From contig JBDNIY010000009.1 of assembly GCA_041688015.1 (NCBI GenBank), positions 148,484 to 212,483 of the forward strand: a DNA stretch of 64,000 nucleotides. Reading direction: 5' to 3'. Shown here in pieces: positions 43,590-51,857 of the stretch. Numbering within the stretch: position 1 is the stretch's first letter; the number at the start of each line of letters is the position of its first letter. Position numbers and translations under genes: made by a program. The stretch is from Parvibaculum sp041688015. Its GTDB lineage: Bacteria > Pseudomonadota > Alphaproteobacteria > Parvibaculales > Parvibaculaceae. A model generated the notes under the pieces. That model did no database searches, had not been told where the DNA came from, and saw only the letters and a list, made by a program, of their open reading frames with translations.

Positions 43590-44794
43590 CCAGAGATAGT
43601 ACGCGGCACGATTGGTGCTGATGTTCGACGGGGCTCATAGGTGTAAACCCTCGTCTCTTCAGATTCCCATTCAATAAGCTCATCATCAGTGGGGATGCGC
43701 GGGCCAAAATGCTTCTGAAGATGGCCAATGGCGAGACCTTTGTGAACAGTCTGTTGGAGCGCGTTTCGTAGCCCCTCACACAACTGTTCTGAACTTGCGA
43801 CAAACTCCGCCCTCTCTTGGTCGCTCCATCCATCATCGAGATATTGATCTAAAACAGGATTTGCAATCGGCTCTGCGAGCAATTTTGAAAGCTGCTCTGT
43901 GACTAACAAGAGAGTGAGGTCATCGCGGTTCTTAGGCGGTGCGCCGTTGAAGTCTTCAAAAATCCTTACAGCGCACGCCATAAGAGAGAGGGAGGAGGGT
44001 CCTGATTTCTTCCAAGTGAAGTCTCGCCAGCCCTTAAGATAACGACAGATGTGGCGGAGACTTTCGCCATGATCGCGAATGGCCTCAAGAAACCAATCTT
44101 CGATTTTACGAGGATCAGATTCAAGCCATCCGGCGTCGCGAGTGGCCAACATAATTTGGTCCTCTCGCAAACTTTTATATAGAGGCTCGGAAAAATCGAT
44201 TGTATCGGCGGCACTGTCCAGTGCGCCTGTTCGAGCGTCTGCACGAGCGGCTTCAGCCATTTGTGCAAACTCTTCATCGGGGATGGCATACAAAGGAACA
44301 TCAACATGTGCGGCCTCAGAGATTGTGACGCGGACACAGGAGTTTTTCGATGTATCAAGGACCCAATTTTTAGCAACGCACATTGGTGCAAGGGCATTTT
44401 CGACCGCTTTAAAATATCCTCTGGCAGTGAGAGCCGGCCGATTGCTCTTTGCAAGATATGACGTCGGCAAAAACACGCCATCATCATAGTCGATCTGTTG
44501 AGGAGGCTTATGGGCTGGATCATTGAGCGTGTGGTAAACAGCACTACCTTGCATTCGAAATTTCGGACGAAGTGGGACACTGCCACCTTCTAGAAGGAAG
44601 GTTTGGTCGATTAACCCATGCGCTTTGAGCAATTGCTCTTGAAGAGGCATATCTTTCCGCAGAGTCTTACGGATCAAGTCGCGAGCATCCCGCAAAACTT
44701 GTTGCTGTTGGTCTGATACCTTCAGGTTGCCCAAATATCCGGTTCGTTTATCGGTCCCCGCAAACAGACGATGTGCGTTTAATGTACCCTTCAT
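43586..44794 (-). CDS. CD-NTase (cGAS/DncV-like nucleotidyltransferase) of type II CBASS
   Basis: 402 residues from the ATG at 44794, preceded by AAGGAT; 65 codons of open frame upstream read into the divergent promoter and effector gene. The catalytic pattern is MQGSAVYHTL (Gly-Ser at 83-84), DYDDGVFLP with Asp102/104/105, and HVDVPLYAIP with Asp165. QGSxxYxTLN and QQIDYDDG closely resemble clade A DncV. The C-terminus IVPRTISG ends in Gly, as required for Cap2 conjugation. It makes a cyclic di- or trinucleotide on phage infection that activates the Cap15 effector. Confidence 0.9.
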   Translation of the reverse strand: MKGTLNAHRLFAGTDKRTGYLGNLKVSDQQQQVLRDARDLIRKTLRKDMPLQEQLLKAHGLIDQTFLLEGGSVPLRPKFRMQGSAVYHTLNDPAHKPPQQIDYDDGVFLPTSYLAKSNRPALTARGYFKAVENALAPMCVAKNWVLDTSKNSCVRVTISEAAHVDVPLYAIPDEEFAQMAEAARADARTGALDSAADTIDFSEPLYKSLREDQIMLATRDAGWLESDPRKIEDWFLEAIRDHGESLRHICRYLKGWRDFTWKKSGPSSLSLMACAVRIFEDFNGAPPKNRDDLTLLLVTEQLSKLLAEPIANPVLDQYLDDGWSDQERAEFVASSEQLCEGLRNALQQTVHKGLAIGHLQKHFGPRIPTDDELIEWESEETRVYTYEPRRTSAPIVPRTISG

Positions 44795-44877
44795 GCTATC
44801 CTTGGCCCCTCGATCCGCGTCAAATTGAAGCACCACATGTAGTGATGTACTTTTTTTGTTCAAGGGGTAACTACCAA
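44795..44877. promoter_or_regulatory. Divergent promoter region of the CBASS locus
   Basis: 83 bp shared by the CD-NTase (minus) and Cap15 (plus) genes. AAGGGG precedes the Cap15 ATG. No clear operator is visible. Confidence 0.5.
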
Positions 44878-45543
44878 ATGTACCAAGTCCTTGGAGTATC
44901 AGCACTTTTGCGTATCTACACTTCGGTGGTGGCTTTTTTGGCTTTGGCTCTTGCGTCAAATCTTTGGGGTTACCTACCCCAACTTGCAAATCTGCATTTG
45001 AATTTAATGTCTGCGACGGTCATGGGCGCGACCGGCTTGGTAGCATTGATCGGGAGTACGCCAATATTTGCGACTCTATGCAGGTATGCAGGGATGTGGC
45101 GGATTTTCCCCGACATTTCTGGTGACTACACTGTGGAAATTTCTTCCAACTGGAAGCTAATTCAGGGGCGAACTCAGTCTGATACGCTTGCAGATATGGC
45201 TAGTGCGGCGTTTGTTCGAACAGGGAAGCTAACGATCAAGGCTGATTTGTTTCGGATCAAATTAGCCCTTTCGATGGATGATAATTATCTCACCTCGGAT
45301 ACAATGATTTGTTCAGTAGTGCCCGCAAGTACAGGCGGTCGCCCAAGCCTCTACTATATTTTTAAGAGCGAAGTTGCCGTGCCTATGCCAACGGACAGTG
45401 ACACTCACCTAGGTGCGGCGCGAATTCCAATTCCTGTAGGAAAGGCACCTGCTCGTTTGGAGGGGACGTATTGGACTAATCGAAATTGGCATCGCGGCCT
45501 AAATACGGCTGGGAGAATTCGTCTGGTGCGAGTGCAGGGGTGA
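44878..45543 (+). CDS. cap15: CBASS effector Cap15 (two-TM, beta-barrel)
   Basis: 221 residues from the ATG at 44878, preceded by AAGGGG. Two N-terminal membrane helices (RIYTSVVAFLALALASNLWG ~12-31 and NLMSATVMGATGLVALIGS ~40-58) are followed by a beta-rich domain (WRIFPDISGDYTVEISSNWK, then ~80 residues of strands ending WHRGLNTAGRIRLVRVQG). That is the layout of the SMODS-associating 2TM-beta effectors. The barrel binds the cyclic nucleotide and the helices oligomerise in the inner membrane, disrupting it and killing the cell. Divergent from the other CBASS genes. Confidence 0.85.
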   Translation: MYQVLGVSALLRIYTSVVAFLALALASNLWGYLPQLANLHLNLMSATVMGATGLVALIGSTPIFATLCRYAGMWRIFPDISGDYTVEISSNWKLIQGRTQSDTLADMASAAFVRTGKLTIKADLFRIKLALSMDDNYLTSDTMICSVVPASTGGRPSLYYIFKSEVAVPMPTDSDTHLGAARIPIPVGKAPARLEGTYWTNRNWHRGLNTAGRIRLVRVQG

Positions 45544-45574
45544 CAAACTTTATCTCGCAAGAGGTCAGGTAATA

Positions 45575-46627
45575 TCAAGGCAATCCATACCACGCTCCGC
45601 GCCCCGCGCCGTGCAGTTGCAGATGGCCTTGTTCGACAAGCGACTTGAGGTGATCCTTGACGGTGTTGCGGCTGACTTCGCTTGCTCTCACTATCTCTGA
45701 AATCGTGATCCTGCCGTGTTCCCGAACCAATTCCAAGATCAGCACGGACAGTTCCGGAAGTGTGGCGACCATGACCCGCTCACGTTCCATCTTCTTCTCA
45801 AGTCGTTCCTTCTGCCGCTGTGTCGCGCGGAGGAAGAATTCCAGCCATGGATTCCAATCGGGTGCATTCGTGCGGATCGTCCGCTGTGTCCGCCGAAGAG
45901 ACAGATAATAGCGGTCCTTACTCTGCTCAATTATGCTTTCTAGCGAACTGTAAGGCACATAAGCATAACCGGCGCGCAACAGCAGAAGTGTCGTCAGGAC
46001 TCGAGACAGGCGGCCGTTGCCATCCTGAAAAGGATGAATCTCCAGAAAGACTACGATGAAAATTGCAATGACAAGCAGGGGGTGAAGGCTGCCGTTCTCC
46101 TCGATCTCAGCCACCCAGGCGACCAACTCGGTCATCCGGTGAGGTGTATCAAACGGCGTGGCGGTCTCGAAGACCACACCGAGACTTTTACCCTCTTCAT
46201 CGAAAGCTTCGACATGATTGGGGAGTGTCTTATAAGAGCCGCGATGGCGCTCGTCCTTGTCGGAATGAGCCAGCAGATCGCGGTGTAGTTGTCGGATATG
46301 GTTCTCCGTTAAAGGAATCGAGTCATAGGCGTTGAAAACCGTCTCCATAACTTCGGCGTAACCGGCAACCTCCTGCTCGTCTCGCGTTGCAAACGAACCG
46401 ATGCGGATGTTCGCCAGCAGGCTCTCGACTTCCCGGTCGCTGAGCTGAGCGCCTTCAATACGGGTAGAGGAGCCGATGCTCTCTATGGTGGCGACACGGC
46501 GCAGGCTGGATAGACGTTCTGGTGCGATCCTCCCTATTGCGCGCCACGCACCCTTGAATTCATCAATTTCCGCAATCAGCGAGAGTATTCTTGGCGTTAT
46601 ATGAAGAGTTGAAGTGTTGAGTGTCAT
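45575..46627 (-). CDS. Fic-family protein with wHTH tail (AMPylase-type)
   Basis: 350 residues from the ATG at 46627, nine codons inside the longest frame, with GGATGG before it. The Fic core HPFQDGNGRLSR (His198) is intact, and the N-terminal inhibitory motif S-x3-E-G (SSTRIEG, Ser54-Glu58) holds it off. The C-terminal winged helix-turn-helix (ITISEIVRASEVSRNTVKDH) suggests DNA binding. It transfers AMP from ATP to target Ser/Thr/Tyr. Convergent with cap15 and divergent from the Phd antitoxin. Confidence 0.88.
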   Translation of the reverse strand: MTLNTSTLHITPRILSLIAEIDEFKGAWRAIGRIAPERLSSLRRVATIESIGSSTRIEGAQLSDREVESLLANIRIGSFATRDEQEVAGYAEVMETVFNAYDSIPLTENHIRQLHRDLLAHSDKDERHRGSYKTLPNHVEAFDEEGKSLGVVFETATPFDTPHRMTELVAWVAEIEENGSLHPLLVIAIFIVVFLEIHPFQDGNGRLSRVLTTLLLLRAGYAYVPYSSLESIIEQSKDRYYLSLRRTQRTIRTNAPDWNPWLEFFLRATQRQKERLEKKMERERVMVATLPELSVLILELVREHGRITISEIVRASEVSRNTVKDHLKSLVEQGHLQLHGAGRGAWYGLP

Positions 46628-46635
46628 ATCATTTA

Positions 46636-46701
46636 TCCATCCATTTCCATCCAATCGTTATGACGGCAAAATATCCAAATGTCCATCCATTTCCACCCAA
46701 T
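46636..46701. promoter_or_regulatory. 20-bp direct repeats at the fic promoter
   Basis: TCCATCCATTTCCATCCAAT at 46636-46655 and the same with one change at 46682-46701, spaced 46 bp. The first overlaps the fic start. Likely sites for the Fic protein's wHTH. Confidence 0.5.
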
Positions 46702-46743
46702 TTAGAGTCCTGCACTATGCATCGTGAATTGACGCAGATCACA

Positions 46744-46784
46744 TTGGCCGTAGGTAAAAAGAGCCATTATGTTCCTAATGGCTC
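46744..46784 (+). promoter_or_regulatory. phd promoter with palindromic operator
   Basis: TTGGCC (46744-46749), 17-bp spacer and TTATGT (46767-46772). Over the -10 lies a perfect inverted repeat GAGCCATTA-tgttcc-TAATGGCTC (46761-46784), typical of autoregulated antitoxins. Confidence 0.55.
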
Positions 46785-46808
46785 AATATGATGTCACGGG
46801 ATGCGACC

Positions 46809-47012
46809 ATGAAAACCATGTCGGCACGCGAGGCGAAGAACGGTTTTGGCCTAATGATCGACACCGCACGCGCAGCGCCAGTACGGATTGAGAAGCACGG
46901 GCGCGGTGTCGTGGTCGTCGTGTCTGTTGAAGAGTATGAGCGACTCTCTCTCTTGGCAGACAGTGTTGCAATGGACAAAGGGAAGGCTATGGAGGTGCCA
47001 AAACGTGGCTAA
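46809..47012 (+). CDS. Phd/YefM-type antitoxin, no toxin gene behind it
   Basis: 67 residues from the ATG at 46809, chosen so that the operator stays upstream. TMSAREAKNGFGLMIDTAR and PVRIEKHGRGVVVVVSVEEY are the Phd/YefM fold. The usual partner would be a RelE or Doc (Fic-like) toxin immediately downstream; here only a 21-codon scrap follows before the restriction genes. A divergent Fic protein sits on the other side. Confidence 0.8.
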   Translation: MKTMSAREAKNGFGLMIDTARAAPVRIEKHGRGVVVVVSVEEYERLSLLADSVAMDKGKAMEVPKRG

Positions 47013-47083
47013 AGAACCGCTCGCACTGTCGGTGTTATGCAATGCCGTCCTAAGTCACTACCCGAGATGACAGGTCACTGATT

Positions 47084-47740
47084 ATGAGTCTGATAAAGTC
47101 CAAAGAACGCGTTGCAGACCACGGGGAGGTGTTCACGCCGCCTTGGCTGGTTGAAAAGATGCTTGATCTTGTCGAAGGCGAGACTGAGCGCATCGACTCA
47201 CGCTTTCTGGAGCCCGCTTGTGGAAGCGGTAATTTTCTCGTCCCCATCTTGCAGCGCAAGCTTGCTGCCGTGGAGTTGAAATTCGGGAAATCTGACTTCG
47301 AGAAAAGGCAGTACGCTTTGCTGGCGCTGATGTGCGCCTATGGGATCGAACTGTTGGCAGACAACATCGCTGAATGCCGCGTCAACATGCTGGAAGTGTT
47401 CGCCGACTACCTGAGTTTGGGCGAGACAGACGAGCTGTATCGCGCCGCATTTTTTGTGCTGTCGCTCAATCTCGTTCATGGTGACGCCATGGCTATGCGT
47501 GACATGAACGATGAGCCGATCAGCATCGTGGAATGGGGCTATCTCGGTAAAGGCAAGTTTCAGAGGCGTGATTTTCGGCTCGATGTGCTGGCTGGCATGG
47601 CGAGTTTCGGCGAAGAAGGCACTTTGTTTGCCCATCTCGGCAAGCACGAAATTTTTAAGCCCACGAAGGCTTACCCGCCGATGACTGTGCGTGATTTGGC
47701 GGGGGAGGCCAGTGGCGATGCTTTGGGGGGAGTCGTATGA
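47084..47740 (+). CDS. DNA adenine methyltransferase polypeptide 1 (SAM-binding part)
   Basis: 218 residues. VFTPPWLVEKMLDLV (~16-30) and FLEPACGSGNFLVPIL (~41-56, motif I, SAM binding) are normal for an Eco57I-like N6-adenine methylase, but no NPPY motif is present and the protein ends after PPMTVRDLAGE. It is completed, I infer, by the next gene. Its stop overlaps the next ATG by 4 bp. Confidence 0.75.
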   Translation: MSLIKSKERVADHGEVFTPPWLVEKMLDLVEGETERIDSRFLEPACGSGNFLVPILQRKLAAVELKFGKSDFEKRQYALLALMCAYGIELLADNIAECRVNMLEVFADYLSLGETDELYRAAFFVLSLNLVHGDAMAMRDMNDEPISIVEWGYLGKGKFQRRDFRLDVLAGMASFGEEGTLFAHLGKHEIFKPTKAYPPMTVRDLAGEASGDALGGVV

Positions 47741-49320
47741 ATGAACAGGCGGGCTTTACGCTGCGGGGGCGTAATCCGGATGTCCTGACCTGCATTGCTA
47801 ATCTCTCAAACGACGAGGTGTTCACCCCGCCGGAGTTTGCTAATCGGATTTTAGATTCGCTGGCCGACGCTTGGGCCGCAAACAATGGTGGTGCAAATAT
47901 CTGGGCCGATCCGAGCGTGCGATTTTTGGACCCGGTTACTAAGACGGGTGTGTTTCTGCGCGAAATTACCACACGCCTTACATCTGGTCTTCATGAGCGC
48001 ATTCCAGACATCAATGAGCGAGTTGATCATATCCTGACCAAGCAAGTGTTTGGCATCGGAATTACAGACCTCACCAGTCTGCTTGCGCGGCGAAGTATCT
48101 ATTGCTCGAAATATGCGAACGGCCCGCATTCTATAGCCAAGTCATTCACAAACAAGGTCGGTAACATCTGGTTTGAGCGCGTCGAACATTCATGGGCGAA
48201 AGGTAAATGCACTTACTGCGGTGCAAACAAAAATACACTTAACAGAGGCGAAGGGTTTGAAACTCATGCCTATGCGTTTATCCATGCCGATAACATCAAG
48301 ACTCGGATCGCCGAGTTATTTGAGGGCGATATGAATTTCGACGTCATCATAGGAAATCCGCCATACCAACTTGCCTCCGACGGGGGGACGCGCGACGTGC
48401 CAATCTATCAGCATTTCGTTGAACAGGCGAAAAAGCTGGAGCCACGTTTCCTCGCTATGGTGATTCCGTCGCGGTGGATGGCTTCGGGGTTGGGGCTCAC
48501 CGAGTTCCGAAAATCCATGCTTGGTGACTCTCGCATTCGCGAGCTAGTTGATTACCCGGCAGCGAGCGAAGTTTTTCCGGGTGTTGAAATTAAGGCCGGT
48601 GTCTGTTTTTTTCTCTGGGATGCTACGCACGCTGGCCACTGCGATGTAACGACTGTTCGCGGCGGCGAAGCTTTAGGACCAACACCTCGAAATCTTGGTG
48701 AGTATGATGTCTTTGTGCGAGATGTGCGTGCGGTGAAAATTCTGCACAAAGTCTTAGGTCGCAATGAGGTGCCAATCAATACGATTTTAGCTAAAGATAA
48801 AGAGTTCGGCTGGACATCGAACTTCGATGGTTTCCACGCTGCGCAACGCCCAGGAGATTTACCCCTCCACTATATTCGCAAGATGAAACGGGGTGTGGGA
48901 TACATTGCCCGAAAGGCAGTGACAAAAAGCACGCACCTGATCGACACTTGGAAGGTTCTGGTCCCCGAAGCTTACAATGGTGGGGATACAGTGCCGCATC
49001 CGATCTTAGGGAAGTCGTTGATCGCAACATCTCCGTCGGTATGCACACAGTCATTTTTATTTTTTAATGTGGCTTCTAGAGAAGAGGCTAAGAGTCTTCG
49101 ATCCTATTATGCGACTAGATTTTTTCGTTTCTTGGTGTCGGCGCGAAAAATTACGCAGCACGCGACACACTCTACCTACGTTTGGGTTCCGATGCAGACA
49201 TGGGATCGGATATGGACCGACGAGGTTCTGTACAAAAAATATGACCTCACATTAGAGGAGCAAGCTTATATAGAATCGCAAGTACGCGCGATGGAAGTTG
49301 ACGATGGCACTGCTGAATAA
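47737..49320 (+). CDS. DNA adenine methyltransferase polypeptide 2 (NPPY part, degenerate motif I)
   Basis: 527 residues. FTPPEFANRILDSLADAWAA resembles the start of gene 1. Motif I is degenerate (FLDPVTKTGVFLREI), but motif IV VIIGNPPYQLA (~203-213) is intact. A CTYCG/C-rich pair (~163-168) may bind zinc. The C-terminal half, from RWMASG onward, looks like a target recognition domain. The two polypeptides thus share the SAM-binding and catalytic roles between them. Confidence 0.75.
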   Translation: MNEQAGFTLRGRNPDVLTCIANLSNDEVFTPPEFANRILDSLADAWAANNGGANIWADPSVRFLDPVTKTGVFLREITTRLTSGLHERIPDINERVDHILTKQVFGIGITDLTSLLARRSIYCSKYANGPHSIAKSFTNKVGNIWFERVEHSWAKGKCTYCGANKNTLNRGEGFETHAYAFIHADNIKTRIAELFEGDMNFDVIIGNPPYQLASDGGTRDVPIYQHFVEQAKKLEPRFLAMVIPSRWMASGLGLTEFRKSMLGDSRIRELVDYPAASEVFPGVEIKAGVCFFLWDATHAGHCDVTTVRGGEALGPTPRNLGEYDVFVRDVRAVKILHKVLGRNEVPINTILAKDKEFGWTSNFDGFHAAQRPGDLPLHYIRKMKRGVGYIARKAVTKSTHLIDTWKVLVPEAYNGGDTVPHPILGKSLIATSPSVCTQSFLFFNVASREEAKSLRSYYATRFFRFLVSARKITQHATHSTYVWVPMQTWDRIWTDEVLYKKYDLTLEEQAYIESQVRAMEVDDGTAE

Positions 49321-51853
49321 GCCCTCTGTTGAGGAAATCCTTGCGCCCAAGCCGGTAGCGCGGCCGCGTATTTACGCCTACTCGATTGCAGACAAGGCCC
49401 ATGAAGGGTTGCTCAAAGTCGGCCAGACGACGCGTGATGTGAAGCAGCGTGTCGCTGAGCAGCTCAAGACTGCTGCCATCACCAACTACACCATCGAACT
49501 TGATGAACCCGCCGAGACTGATTATGGCTCGATTATCACCGATCATGCAGTTCGCGCAGTTCTCGTCAAAAAGGGTTTAGCCAACCCGATGCTGGAATGG
49601 ATGCAATGTACGATTGCTGACGTGCAAACCGCATTGACCGAACTCCGCACTGGACAGCAGTTTACAGGCACGCATAACGAGACATTTTCGCCCCGCCGCG
49701 AACAGGTGGAGGCGGTGGAGCAGACCTACGCTTACTATCACTCCCGCTGGCAACAAGACGCCAACGCCGCTCCTCGCTTCCTGTGGAACGCAAAAATGCG
49801 TTTCGGCAAGACTTTCACCACCTATCAGCTAGCTAAAAAACTGGGCGCGAAGCGGGTGCTGGTGCTGACGTTCAAGCCCGCTGTGGAGGACGCATGGCAA
49901 ACCGACCTCGAAACGCATGTCGATTTTGATGGCTGGCAATATCTTTCCCGACATTCGGAGCGTGATCCTAGACAAAACGATGACGGCAGGCCGATGGTTT
50001 ATTTCGGCTCGTTCCAAGACCTACTTGGGCGCGACAAGGCTGGGAACATCAAATCCAGAAATGAATGGCTCCATACGATCAACTGGGACCTCGTGGTGTT
50101 TGATGAATACCATTTCGGCGCGTGGCGAGAGACAGCGAAGGAGCTTTTCGAAGGTGAGGAGGTTGCTGTCGTCAAGAAGGAAACCAATCTCGAATATGCT
50201 GTCGATCTGGACCACGTGAACGAAGAGCTTGGCGTACTTTCAGAGAGTGAAGTGGAGTTTCTGCCCATCACCACACGCGCTTACCTCTATCTCTCCGGCA
50301 CCCCGTTCAAGGCGCTGGCGACGGGTGAGTTTATCGAAGAGCAGATTTTCAACTGGACCTATACCGACGAGCAGCGTGCCAAGGCAGAGTTTGCCGTCGA
50401 AAATCCGGGCGAACGTAATCCCTATGGTGCACTCCCGCAGATGCGCTTGCTGACCTACCGGATGCCGGATGAACTGTTGGCGATTGCCAGCGCCGGGGAG
50501 TTTGATGAATTCGATCTGAATACATTCTTTAGCGCGACTGGCACGGGCGACACGGCTACATTCAAACACAAGACCGATGTGCAAAAGTGGCTCGACCTCA
50601 TCCGGGGTGGTTATGCGCAGCAAGCAGTGGACAGTCTGAGATCAGGCACGCGACCGGCACTTCCTTATTCAGACGTGCGGCTGCTTCCTTACCTCCAGCA
50701 TTCGTTCTGGTTCCTACCTAATGTTGCTGCTTGTCATGCGATGGCGAACCTGTTGTCCGAGAGGCAAAACACCTTCTGGCACGATTATACAGTCGTTGTG
50801 GCGGCAGGCGCGTCGGCGGGGATCGGACTTGAAGCCTTGCCTCCGGTTCGGCAGGCAGTCGGCAGCGGTTTTGATACGAAAACCATCACGCTGTCTTGCG
50901 GTAAGCTGACGACCGGCGTGACCGTGGCTCAGTGGTCGTCGATCCTGATGTTACGCAACCTCAAGTCTCCGGAGACTTATTTTCAAGCCGCGTTCCGGGT
51001 ACAATCGCCGTGGTCGATCAAAAATCCTAACGGCGATGATCCGAACGAAGAGGCAATCCTAAAGCCAATCTGCTTTGTGTTTGACTTCGCGCCAACGCGG
51101 GCTCTTCGGCAATTGTCGGAGTATGGCATCGGTCTCTCGCCAAGCGAATTGAACCCCGAGAATGCCGTGAGGGAGCTGGTGTCGTTCCTACCGGTGTTGG
51201 CCTATGACGGCGCCAACATGACGCAAATCGATGCTGGCGGCATCCTCGACATTGCGATGGCGGGCACCTCGGCGACACTGCTCGCTCGTAAATGGGAGTC
51301 TGCGCTGCTTGTCAACGTGGACAATGATACGCTGCGCCGCGTGCTGGACAGTCCCGAAGCGATGGCAGCAGTTGAGCGTATCGAAGGCTGGCGCGCTCTG
51401 GGTGATCACATCATCGAAACGATCATCAATAAAAGCGACAAGGTTAAGGAACTTAAGAACAAAGCGAAGGACGGTGAGCTATCGCGGAGTGAGAAGAAGG
51501 AACTGACCGCAGAGGAGAGGGAATACAAATCCAAGCGCAAGCTCGTTCAGCAAAAGCTGATTAAGTTTGCGACGCGTATCCCAGCCTTTATGTATCTCAC
51601 GGATTTTCGCGAAAACACTCTTCAGGACGTAATCACTCGACTGGAGCCGGACCTTTTCCTTGCTGTGACCGGTTTGACGGTGGCGGACTTTCAACTCTTG
51701 GTGCGCTTGAGGGTATTCAATACCGAGCGGATGAATGAGGCCGTCTTCGCCTTTCGCCGCTACGAGGATGCCTCTCTTCGCTACACGGGCATTGAAAGCC
51801 ATGAAGGGTTAACCCACTACGGCCTCTACGACACCGTTGTGGCGAAGGAGTAA
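49304..51853 (+). CDS. GIY-YIG nuclease-DEAD/DEAH helicase restriction protein
   Basis: 849 residues from the ATG at 49304 (GGAAG upstream; a TTG two codons before is weaker). Residues ~20-60 are a GIY-YIG-like domain (RIYAYSIADKAHEGLLKVGQ, then TTRDVKQRVAEQL). The helicase core has Walker A MRFGKT (165-170), DEYH (267-270), SGTPFKAL (motif III region) and YFQAAFRVQSP (motif VI). In the C-terminal third a Lys/Glu-rich coiled segment (VKELKNKAKDGELSRSEKKE) precedes the end. It would translocate on and cut unmodified DNA. It overlaps the methylase gene by 17 bp. Confidence 0.8.
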   Translation: MALLNKPSVEEILAPKPVARPRIYAYSIADKAHEGLLKVGQTTRDVKQRVAEQLKTAAITNYTIELDEPAETDYGSIITDHAVRAVLVKKGLANPMLEWMQCTIADVQTALTELRTGQQFTGTHNETFSPRREQVEAVEQTYAYYHSRWQQDANAAPRFLWNAKMRFGKTFTTYQLAKKLGAKRVLVLTFKPAVEDAWQTDLETHVDFDGWQYLSRHSERDPRQNDDGRPMVYFGSFQDLLGRDKAGNIKSRNEWLHTINWDLVVFDEYHFGAWRETAKELFEGEEVAVVKKETNLEYAVDLDHVNEELGVLSESEVEFLPITTRAYLYLSGTPFKALATGEFIEEQIFNWTYTDEQRAKAEFAVENPGERNPYGALPQMRLLTYRMPDELLAIASAGEFDEFDLNTFFSATGTGDTATFKHKTDVQKWLDLIRGGYAQQAVDSLRSGTRPALPYSDVRLLPYLQHSFWFLPNVAACHAMANLLSERQNTFWHDYTVVVAAGASAGIGLEALPPVRQAVGSGFDTKTITLSCGKLTTGVTVAQWSSILMLRNLKSPETYFQAAFRVQSPWSIKNPNGDDPNEEAILKPICFVFDFAPTRALRQLSEYGIGLSPSELNPENAVRELVSFLPVLAYDGANMTQIDAGGILDIAMAGTSATLLARKWESALLVNVDNDTLRRVLDSPEAMAAVERIEGWRALGDHIIETIINKSDKVKELKNKAKDGELSRSEKKELTAEEREYKSKRKLVQQKLIKFATRIPAFMYLTDFRENTLQDVITRLEPDLFLAVTGLTVADFQLLVRLRVFNTERMNEAVFAFRRYEDASLRYTGIESHEGLTHYGLYDTVVAKE

Positions 51854-51857
51854 AATT

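Noticed and set aside
47013..47070. 21-codon frame VAKEPLALSVL after the antitoxin
   Set aside because: Too short for a toxin and no family pattern; probably a relic.
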